The notes beneath the pieces are model-generated. The model saw only the letters and a program-made list of their open reading frames with translations. It ran no database searches and had not been told where the DNA came from. 37,871 nucleotides of DNA from NCBI GenBank assembly GCA_020650975.1, contig JAIPMN010003437.1:1505-39375 (forward strand), in the 5' to 3' direction. Made by a program: the position numbers and the translations under genes. The DNA comes from Apostichopus californicus (lineage: Eukaryota; Echinodermata; Holothuroidea; Aspidochirotida; Stichopodidae). Below, piece after piece: positions 9,749-21,700 of the stretch. The first letter of the stretch is position 1. The number at the start of each line of letters is the position of its first letter.

Positions 9749-12700
9749 ATTTTTCAGATTTATTCAAACAGAATGGACATCTATGTCGTTTTTCACCAAA
9801 TGGCAGTTTCCTGGTAGATAAAAGAAGTCTTTTCTGTTGATATCAGTCTTAATCAACACGATAATTGTTTCTTTAAGTTTTGAACTTGTCCTACAGTTAA
9901 CGTACACAGTTAGGCCTAGGTTCTAGTTCTACTACTGTACTTAGTTCCTGAGCCTAGCCTGCATGAATAATTCTAGGCCCTTACTGTAGCTGCACAGTAG
10001 CCAGTCCAGAAGTGTCTTGCAAAAGTACATGAAATGAATGCATGGGAATCCTTGGATTGAACCTTTACTTTGTAATGTACAGTTACCTATGACATATTCC
10101 TCACATACTGTAATATATTTTGTTCTTTCTCTTCCTATGATGCAGGCCAATGTGGCTCAATATCGCTTGGTGGTACGAGACATCAAAACCTTGCAAATAG
10201 TACAGCTGTACACTTGCTTAGATGCCATACAACAGATAGAGGTAATTTTGTACAACCTGCCAATATGCTTTCTTGATCTGTTCAGTTTGGCAGGTAGGCC
10301 CTAGTGTAGGCCTAAGTGTGTTCTTCAAAGCAAATGCTCTTCCAAACTTTATGATCCTGTTGTGATATTGGTGTTGATTTATCTTTGAAGTGTGTGACTG
10401 TGATGGATACTGTACATCTGGAACTGTGTTTACATCAGCGATCTTGGAGAAGTTGTCTGGAAAGTTGCCCCCAGTGGGCATCAAAGGGGGAAAGCCCCTG
10501 GTCAGGGGTGAAGGGGGCCGAAGGCCCCCTTAAAAATATTCATTTTATTGTGAAAGCTACGAAAACATACATAACTCTATAAAACAAATGAGCAAAAAAG
10601 GCTGCCAATCAGCCAGCTAAATTTTCCAGTTTCTGGCTGACTCAGTGATAGGAAGTGGTAAAGGTATGTGCAAGATCGTGGTTACAGTGTAGGGCCCATT
10701 GATATAACCGCTTATTGTAATGGGCTTTTTGAACTAGTCACTGATGACTTCTCGAGCCCTGGTGCGAACATTGATCTGGAAGGTTTGCTTATCTAACAAT
10801 ATATCAAGTTAAAATAAAACTGTTAGCAAACTGCTTATCCACTAGAGAGCCTGTGTAAGAGAATGTGTAAAAGTAAGTTGGCCTGACGTTTCGATCCTAT
10901 CAGGATCTTCTTCAATGGCTAAATGTATCAAGTAGACTTATTCACAGAAAAGTTTTGTACAAATATCTTCCCTTGCAGCTAAATGATTTGTGCATGCATT
11001 ACAAGGACATTTATCAGCTTCACTGTCTCTCCATGCTCTTGACATATGATTGTTATAAATTTATCGTTCCATCCTAGTTTGAAACTCATAGGCCTATCTA
11101 CTTTTAACAAAACATATATAAGCATTAAGATGTAATTGTCACCTAGTGCCCAGTAGTATTTGTTATCAGGATTCATGTATAAGCACACAGTAATTTGTTC
11201 ACATGGTCACAGAAAATTAATGTGGAATCATTCTTGAAAAGTAAAATGAATGATATCTTGTGGTATCTCATGGAAGGAGATGAAAAAAATGTATATAATT
11301 GTCAGTATTCTGTGATTTTAATTACTTCCTTTTTTGTTTTCCAAAAAAATAAAATATTCTGCAGAGCAAAACATGATCTGTCATCATTTTCAGGAGTGTA
11401 TGAAAATCCTACTTTTTAACTTAATAAGAGGGGTTTCTTGCATTTGTTCGCAGTGGTCTTCAGATTCAAGATTCATTCTCTGTGGGATGTACAAAAGAGG
11501 AATGGTTCAGGTACAAAGCCATAGCTGCTTGCTCATTTCTTTATGTTCACTCTGTTTTAATATTTCTCAATACTTAATGTTTTGCATCGTCAATGATGGA
11601 AAAATATATCTGATCTATGTTAGTCTTTAGATCCAAAGCTATTTCCTTGCTGTATTTTTCAATTGGGAGAAATGTAGTAAATTTACCCAAAACTGTTTGC
11701 ACTTTACAATTGACGTTTGTCATAAAGTTTGATTATCTGTCCAGTCGATAATATCCTTCGTTGATGACGGTTTCCTAAAGTACCAATTGGTTTTCCTTCG
11801 CACCTATCGTGTCGTTGTCTTTCAATTGAGAGAGAAGCAGTTAATTTGCATGGTATGATGTGATCTATCAGTCGACACTAGTCGTTATGCAATCAAATTC
11901 ATTATCTGTCCTATCTACTAGTATCCTTGATTGATGAGGGTCGCCAAAGTTAAAATTTTGTGCCTCTTCAACGTGATGTTTACACAAAGGATTATGCGAG
12001 ATTTGGGTAGATTCGTAACAAGGTTTATTCGGTGAATACACAGGTTAGATGTTGATCTGCCATTTGTTTACACACATAAAGAGGGCAGTATTTACATTTA
12101 CAGTGAAAGGAGAATACAATTATGAGCTCTCGCTTTGAAGCTCCATTAAGTAGCATTTTGTTGGAAATATTTGAATCTCCTGTGACTGTACCTCAGAATT
12201 CTCCTCTACACTGACCATAGAATTTATTATTCGTGACTTTTTCTGTCTTGTTGGCTTCCGGACAATCAAGATGAGTAATGAAGTGGAATTTCAGATCATA
12301 TACATGAGACGTTATCACTAGAGAAATGTTTATTCAACTGTATTAAGCCATTCGATGGCGCTCTTTAAGAATTAAGTGAACTAACTAAATGGCCCCTGCT
12401 TTTCCATTAAGGTTGAGCAAAAATGTTGAGTATGTGTAAATATTTAAAAAAAATGATCAAGTAAATTACCATAACATGGATCAAATACAAAATTTAACTG
12501 AAGGTTGTTTATTGTGTCTATAATATGTGCAATTAAAGTGGATCTCGGTGAGCAATAATAATGCTGTTGCTCTTTGTTTATTTACTTACCTGTGTTATTT
12601 GAGCGGTAGCTAGGCCTCCATTCCCAACAGAGACTGTTCAAGTAATTGAGACCATCAGATATCAGTTTGGATTTGACAGTGTTTTATAAAGAGCTTTCTG

Positions 12701-15700
12701 ACAAATTTTGTCCAGGCTGCAAGAACTATAAGCCAAATTTGTTAATTTATTAAAATGTTTATTGTAATATTTCCAGCAATGCTGAATCTGTTTTGGGCAA
12801 TTGGGTTGTTTGGTAGAAAGTCTTCACATGGAATGAAGATGCCTCCAAACATGTTTACTTGCAGTTATTGAATTGTTGAATGGGGGGTCAAAGAATATTC
12901 TGGAAATATTTAGGATTTAAAAGTACTTATTTATTTTTAATTAATTCCAAATGAAATTTTAATAAAATGATAGAAAATTATGTTATGACCTCAAAAAACC
13001 GGACTTTTATGCTTTCTCCAGGTATGGTCTCTGGAGCAACCAGAGTGGACGTGTAAAATTGACGAAGGATCGGCTGGTCTGAAGGCAGTAAGATGGAGTC
13101 CAGATGGCCGACACATCTTGACGACCGCAGACTTTCATCTGAGAATAACGGTCTGGTCGTTGGTGAATAAATCTGTTTCATACATCAAGTACCCTAAAGA
13201 CTGTAAGCAAGGTAGGTGTAGCAGGAATAGTAGCACTTAAAAATAAATCAATTTAACAAATTATCAAAGGATGACCCTCAATTCCTCTCAATCCATAACA
13301 AAGATACCTCCTTGCCAGAATCTCCTCAGATTTGTTGCTTGTGTCTCAGCTGTTATTCTGCTGTTCGTGAACGTATAGTTTGAAACGCGTCTCCATCACG
13401 CCATCTTCGCATCCTCCTCCCTGATCGAATACCATCTGTAGCTATGTGAAGCTATGTGAAGCTATGTGAAGCTATGTACCTATAGTGCGGACAGTTGTGA
13501 ACTGTCCATTATTGTTAATACAAGGCAGCATTTCACTACAATGGTGTCGTGTAGCTACCAACATTTAATACCGTAACACCACCTAGTTTGTACTTTGGTG
13601 GTACCCTTCAAAGCACTTGTACTGACAGTATGAGATGTATAAATATCACATTGCTATTTAAGACAAAGATTTTTAGGTAAGAATGTTTGCTTTGAAGTGT
13701 AACATGAAGTATTGTACAGAGCTGTACAGTTTAGCATTAGATAATTTTCCCAAGTTACTGCCCAGTAAATGTATGAATATTCATGTTTCAAATGCAACTG
13801 TATGATTATCCTAGTGTTGTGCTGACAGTCTGTTGGTATATTAGGCCATCAGCAGCACCAACCAGCCAGTATAGGATGTTCATCTATCAGTCTCAAATGC
13901 AAAAACCTTGTAGAAAATCCAGTAAATGTATGAATATTCATATTTCAAATGCAACTGTATCCTAGTATTGTGGCTGACAGTCTGTTGGCGTAAGGCTGTC
14001 AGCAGCATCCCCCTGCAAGTATAAGATATTCATCTATCAGTCTCAGATGCAAACAAAATTGTAGGAAAATCCAAATCATCCTTTGCATTCCAATTAACTT
14101 TCTAAAACCAAATTATGATTTTGAATAGAACATGCTGCTTTATTTGCCATTATTTTATATATCTATCTTTATATATTTATGAACGGAGACATTTAATATT
14201 TTACCTAAGGAGTGATTAAACAGTCTTAACTGTAGGCTTGTCCACAGCTAAAGTGCCCACATGTTCTCGGGCAAAAGCGATATAAATCAGGGACCTACTG
14301 TACGCATCTAGTGATCCCAAATGTTATGACTCAAAATGCTAACTGGTTGTTAAAGGTGAATATCTTTCTAGCAGCCTGCAAACTGCCAACCGATTGCCTG
14401 AACGTACTGAACTGCAAACGCAACCAGAACACGATGACACCCCTGGACCTATTTGTTATTCGTTTGTGTCATAATTCTTCATTGAAGGTATACACTTTAC
14501 AAAAGATGGCAAGTACATGGCATTGGCTGAGAGACGGGATTGTAGAGATTATGTCAGCGTCTTTGTCTGCAACACCTGGCAGTTAGTTAAGGTAAATTAG
14601 TTGTCTTTATCCTCCCAACCCCAAAATATATCATGAAAATTACTCAGATAAATATTGTAGGCAGTAGGATTATTATTTTGTCAATTACTTTTAAATTATG
14701 AATTATAATTTTTTTTTTTCAAAGAAAATGTATCACAGTTTTGTCAAGCACTAATATAACTTGGTTGCCAGAAATTTTAACTGTTGATTCAAAGTTTATG
14801 TTATACTAATTTACTCTATGTTAGTGGATCGCCGCCCTATATTAGTGGATCGCCACCATATATTAGTGGATCGCCACCCTATATTACTGGATCCCCACCC
14901 TATATTAGAAGATTGCCACCCTTTATTAGTGGATCGCCACCCTATATTAGTGGGTCGCCACCCTATATTACAGGATCGCCACCTATATTATTGGATCGCC
15001 ACCCTATGTTACTGGATCACCACTCTATATTACTGGATCGCCACTCTGGTTAACAGACAGTCTTACTTCTTTCATTATATATCACCATTGAAGCAACCCA
15101 GATAGTCACAGGCAAACAGGATCATCTCCGATCTTACCAAACGTACACAATTTATCATGATAATGAATCCTGTAAAAGACCCTGTCAGTGCATGTGCAGT
15201 TTGGTATCACTCAATAGCATTGTGTGTGAACAAATGCTGTTCCATTGATCAGGACGAGGTCTTAAAGTGGTATAGACCTGCAGTAATTAAAGGGGGCACA
15301 TATTTGGAAGAGAAATTCTTTCTATAATGTTAGTTGTAAATCCAACTCTTAACATCTTGTTCATAATTCTAGATCTGGTAGTATGGATTATAGTTCTGTT
15401 AAAGATAAAACATCTCTATGTGAAAGAGGTAGTGGGTCTATGTAGTGTACGTAGTGGGTCTGTGTAGTGTACGTAGTGGGTCTGTGATGTCATCAAAGCT
15501 TTACTTTCTTCTGTGATATTGTTGTTGATTTAACCTTGAAATGTTGATACATTTGGAATGTTTTTTCCCCACATCTGCCCCTCCTCCTTGCCCTCCCCCC
15601 CCCTTTACCTGCAGACACCAATGTCGCATTAAACATGAAAGTCTTTTGTATTTAATTTTGGCAGCACTTTGCTACAGAAACTCAGGATCTCAGTGGTTTG

Positions 15701-18700
15701 GAGTGGTCACCAGACGGTAGTGTTCTATGCGTTTGGGATTCTCTTTTAGAGGTAAGCGACAGTTGCCAACCAGTTAAAGTGTCCTCTGATTGAACAACAC
15801 AAAGTGAAACAGGAAATATAAAAATAAGGAGGAAATTGTAAAATTTTGTGAAAATTATTCTTACTGTTAAAAAGTCCCCACCTTTAAGATTGTGGCCCAA
15901 AAATATGTCTCCTAAACAGAAAGCCCCTAAAATGCTATCTAAGGTTGACCCGACTTTGACCATCATGTGCTGTGGTGTGTATTAACTAAATGATTTAATA
16001 ATATAGGGAGACCTGGGCCAGTCTAAACAGGACATTGATCCCTGAACTACCTGTCCTTGAATGATTAAAGGGATATATATACCAGTGACAGACAAATTTC
16101 ACACTTACTTTTGTGAAATGTTGTAGTATCTGATACCTGAAAGGTTGATTAAAATGTAACCTATTCTGATTTTATCTGTGATGTGATTATGGTAACAAGC
16201 TTTAACAAATTTCCTGCTATATTCTTCTCATTGATATTTATTCATGAAATGTGTTACGTTTTAGCACATCTGCTCAGCAGTAAGTGTTCTCTACGTTTAG
16301 AATTTCATCAGTCTGCCAACAAATGTGTTTGTAAATAAAATATCATTTTCCTCTGACGATAATATTAAAATGAAGGAAAGACAAAAGCTCAATTCTGTTG
16401 CCAGATGCTTTTACAAAATATCATTAACTTTGAAAAAATACATATCTTTGCCATAGAAAATGCTTTGAAGAATTATATTTTCTTTACCTTATTTTACCCG
16501 ATTTTTGTGGGGGAAAAATATAATTTTGAACCAGTTTGTTTTTGGGCAATATCTCTTCAACAATAAATCCGATTTAGTTGATTGGTGGTATGGTGATGGA
16601 AATTCAGTCTCATTATTATTCATGAATGGGCGTGGCTAGAGTGTTATCACAGTGAAAAGTTTCTAAACACGATATCTCAAGACCAACAAGTTGAATCAAT
16701 TGTGATACTGGGTATTTAGATGATCCATGATGTGTAAATGTGCTCTATTGTTTGTTGTTCCCATCTCATGAATATTAATGAGCGGGCTGGCTTTCAATGA
16801 AATTTTTAAAAATGTCAATATCTCTTCAGCAGTATTTCCGATATAGTTCATACTTGGTATAGTGATGTAACTACATAGTTAATATATGCTCTTTGCAACA
16901 ACTTTGACCTCATCAATATTCATTGGTTGGTGAGGTTTAATGGGGCACAGTCAAAAACAGCTTTTAGACACGATATCTCAACAAACAGGTTCAATCAACG
17001 TCATACTTTGTTAAAGAAGATCCATCTTGTTAAGTGCAAGAACCAGACTAAAATTGGTAGAGGTCAAAGGTCACATGAGTTCGACAGGTATCAAAGTCTG
17101 AAAACCTTTAAACATGATAATTCCAAATTACAGCTACAATAATCTGTCAATTCTCCAATGGTATGATTCAGGCGCGTAGCCAAGGGGGGGTTGGGGCGAA
17201 GGGGGCAGCCGCCCCCCCTTGAGCATATATATTTTTTTTTTAATGTTTTTATGATATTTCAAAGGAGAAAATGCTAAGATGCAACTTACAAGGCCTGGGA
17301 AGTGCCATTTCCAGCGATCTGGGAGGCATTTTCAGCCAAAATTTTCTTGTACGCTTCGCGCCAACCAATGGTGGTGCTACGCTTAGATAGTTTGCAATGC
17401 CGAATCTACGGCTCTGATAGTTTGCCTACATTTTCGCCCCTCCCTTGGCATAATCCTGGCTACGCGCCTGGTATGATTTTCTTTTGGTGAATATAGTTTG
17501 GTCAAATTCAGTTAAGTTTTGTGAAGGGGCTCTATAAGTCTTTAGCAGAACATACCGTCTTCCAGGAAAGTTGAAGGAACGTTAATATGTAGTATGCCAA
17601 ATAGTCAATAGATAATCCTATTCATTTTGGTGTTTGTTAAACATGTATGGCTTTATACTGCACTTTGAATATGTTTAGGCATAGAAACCACTTAAGCATT
17701 TTCGTTTTCTGGTACATGTACTGTATCACCTATGACATTGGGTGCTGACATACAACACTCCACTAAGCAAGGAACCCATAGTGCCCGTTGGGCCTATGGT
17801 CATATCCGTGACTGTTTAAAGCAGGAAGTTCACTTTAACCCAGCTTGTTGATTTCAGTTTATTTGATTGATGCTGTTTGATATTATGATATTATAACAAA
17901 TTGTATAGTTCATTATCCTAATAACTAGTCTAGAACTTTGCATTTCATAAGGGGAAGAATCTGCTTTAATATGTGATCATGAAAAATTATCTTGGCTGCA
18001 AAATTTTGAGGATAGAATCCGACCCAGAGAATAATTTACCTTTCAAATTTTGCATAGCAGGTTATGAATGCTCTGAGCTTTGTCTGCTGTACAATACTAT
18101 GGTTCTTGTGTACAAACACAGCTATGCATCATTACACTTGCGTAGCAATTTGCCCATTTTGCATAGCAATTTGTCCATTTTGCATAGCAATTTGCCCATT
18201 TTGCATAGCAATTTGCCCATTTTGCATAGCAAATTGCCTATTTTGCGTAGCGATTTGCCCATTTTGCGTAGCAATTTGCCCATTTTGCATAGCAATTTGT
18301 CCATTTTGCATAGCAATTTGTCCATTTTGCATAGCAATTTGCCCATTTTGCGTAGCAATTTGCCCATTTTGCGTAGCAATTTGCCCATTTTGCATAGCAA
18401 TTTGCCCATTTTGCATAGCAATTTGTCCATTTTGCATAGCAATTTGCCCATTTTGCGTAGCAATTTGCCCATTTTGCATAGCAAATTGCCTATTTTGCAT
18501 AGCGATTTGCCCATTTTGCATAGCAATTTGCCCATTTTGCGTAGCAATTTGCCCATTTTGCATAGCAAATTGCCTATTTTGCATAGCGATTTGCCCATTT
18601 TGCATAGCAAATTGCCCATTTTGCATAGCATATTGCGATGCAATGCTGAATTAATCATTCATTGCAATCTGTGAAATTACTCGCTTAGTAAATTTTTTGT

Positions 18701-21700
18701 TTGCTCGGGAAATCAGAACGATTTCCGAATTTGATCAATTGCATAGCCTTTTTTTGGTTAAAACTTGGTAGAGTTTGTTAGAAATTGTAGACCATCAGTT
18801 AAAATGCTGCTCTTCAAGGAAAAAATGAAGAATAGGTTAATACTAGTTCACGATGTCCAGGGCTAAAGCATCAAAAAATAGCTTCCTATGTATTTTTAAG
18901 ATATCTGCACTTTATTCCTTGCTTCCCCCTCTAAACAATTAAATATTAAAAAAGTATGTGGGTGGCAAAAAATGAAAGGTTCAAGCACCATCATATTGTG
19001 CTCTTTCTTGAAGATTACAAGGACTTTTTTCTTTCTTGGAAAAACATGGTCTTTTTTCAAGGTGTTTTGATATTCCCAATTTCCCACTTGAAAGCTCTTT
19101 GAATATATTCTGCTCTCACCTGGTGCTTATTTCATCTCACATGGAATAAATTGAAGGTTAAAATATGTAGCAATCTTTAGCGGGTTTGTCAACTGTCATC
19201 AGATATAATTGGCCAACGGAAAGCTACAGCAAAAGGGAAAGATTTTTTGTGTCTGAAAGTATATTAATTGTAACAAAATTGTGTACATTGTGTTTCACCT
19301 TGTGGTTATCAGTATGATTTTTAGCAGTATATGCATATCAGAAAAAAATAAAATAAGAAAAATTAGGTGGGAACTGTTTGTCACGTTTCATGGTTGGTTT
19401 TTTGTTTTTTGATTCACCGTTTTACTATTTCAATATCTCTCCTTATACAAGTTTATTAGATCGATATCATTCACAAGTGATATTTTCTCGTACAAAATGA
19501 AATATAGAAAATAGATGAAAATGAGATACATAAACTGCAAGCTACTTCGAAAATTAAGTGAAAAATAATAGGTGAAAAAGTTACCAATTTTGAAAAAAAC
19601 AACAACAACAAAGATATCTACGAGGTAATCTACGAGAAAATATTGGCCAATTGCATGGCAGAAAAACTGGTAACCCTTGGTGTGTTACAGGAGCCAAATT
19701 GAATGTTATATTGATTGCTCTTGCTGTATCCTATAGATTGAGCTCCTCTGAATATGCAATAGGTACATAAGCTCACATAAGCAGGACCTCCAACTGGTGG
19801 TGATGTGGGTGAAGAAAGAGTAAATCATAGTCAATCCGACTCAAGGCACTTTTCATTTTGAAGTTAAACTTTGACTGATGTCTTTAAAAGTCCAATGTTT
19901 TTTTTATTTTCTTTGCAGTACAATCTTTTGCTCTATTCAGTTGATGGAAGGTGCATGGCTACATTCAAGGCTTATGAATATGCATTAGGTATCAAGTCAG
20001 TGTGTTGGTCACCATCCAGTCAGTTTCTTGCAATCGGTAGTTTCGATGAGAAAGTAAGTTTCTATCACATTTGCATAAACTCATTTGCATAAAGTTCTTA
20101 TTCATCTTCTCATGACCTAAGCGAATGAACAACTTTGTTTGAAAGTTAACATCATTCATAGAATGCAAACTATAATCTGCTCTCCTGTGTCAGGGGGTGG
20201 GGGAGTGAAGGGAAGGGGGAGGGGGATCCAGGAATTTATTATAGCTGTTATCCTGTTAGGATGACAAGTTTTTGTAACTTTGCATTTTTGAAGTATCAAG
20301 TTATCTTAAGAATAATTCCTTTTGGAAAAGATTTAAGTTGGCTTTTATGATTCTAAATCAGTCTGTCTTAAAATCCTCATGTGTGATGAAATACTCTATC
20401 AGATCTTTTGACTCAAAGATTGTTAAATCTTGCACATGGAAAGGTGGTCTTAGCAGTTCAGTAAAGTGGTGTATCAATGTAGATTCATGTGAACATTTTA
20501 GTTCAATCTTCAATCTTAAAGAAATAACGTAAACTTTAATACACATTATGTGCAAGTTAATGACCATATAAAGTGTTTTCCATAAGAATCCGCCCATTTT
20601 TTGTTTTTTTTATTTGGTTTCTCTTGCAGGTCAGAATTCTTAACCATATCACTTGGAAGACTGTTGTAGAGCACAGTCATCCTCATGTAATGGAGAACCC
20701 AGCTGTGGTGAGTAAATTAGAAAATTAATGTGACATTAATAATAATAATTATCATTTATATAGCGCATAATCAGCAAAGCTGCTCAAAGCATCCTTTGAA
20801 GCCTTCCTAAGTGCCACACTATGACCAGTTGGAATTGTACACTCTTATTGGTACGTTTATAGATAAGTCCATTTTCTTTCGTAAATAATAAGCATCTGAC
20901 TTTTGACGCAGTGCCTAAAATTAATACTCTCTCTGAAGCGGCCTTTAATAGGACCTGTTTTCCTCGTTGGAGGTAGACCTCGGTCTCAGTCTTACTTAAT
21001 GAAATTTGCCCGTTAGCACGTCTCATTAATCTTTCTTGTTTTGGTTCTGTTGTTTTGATCAGGTTGTTTACAAAGAAGTCGAGCAGAGGGCGCAGGTTCA
21101 CCAGCAGCTCATTCCCGGTTACCACGGAAACTTACCAGTCTTTGCTGCACAGAGCAAATGTTAGTCCTTGTGGGTTTAATTGACTCTATGGGAATGACCT
21201 TGAGATAACTCCAAGATTAATGTATGTCGTCATGCAGTTACAGAGTTGTTGACAATTGACAATTCATAATCATGCACGTTAAATATGAATCTAAGAGACT
21301 GACTTCGGTCAGCTTGCGGCTTTGATAAGCCAATGATGGCTTCTTCGCAAGTTCCTGCTTGCAGGAGGATCTAAAATACATACAAAAGCACTTTGTAAAG
21401 ATTCATGATAAATGTGAAAGGAGTTGGAAGCAAGGATGAGGGTGGAGGAGGACAATGTGGTGGGTGGGTGGCAGTTTGGGTGTGTTTAAATATATACCAT
21501 AAGAACACATAAGTGATTGATTAATTTATGCTCTTGACAAGTAGTCCTGTGTCTTATTCAGTATTTGCTATAGCCTGGTAAACAAAAAGAAACAATACAG
21601 TAATTACTTGTATGATACAGAAGTACTGATTGAAGAGATCTCACACTCATGAAATCTGAAAATAGAACATTTTGCAAAAATCATTTGAATATTACCAAAA

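Noticed and set aside
17973..18674. 233-, 196-, 178- and 164-codon ORFs on both strands
   Set aside because: All are translations of the 21-bp array inside WRAP73 intron 6; openness in several frames on both strands follows from the 21-bp period.
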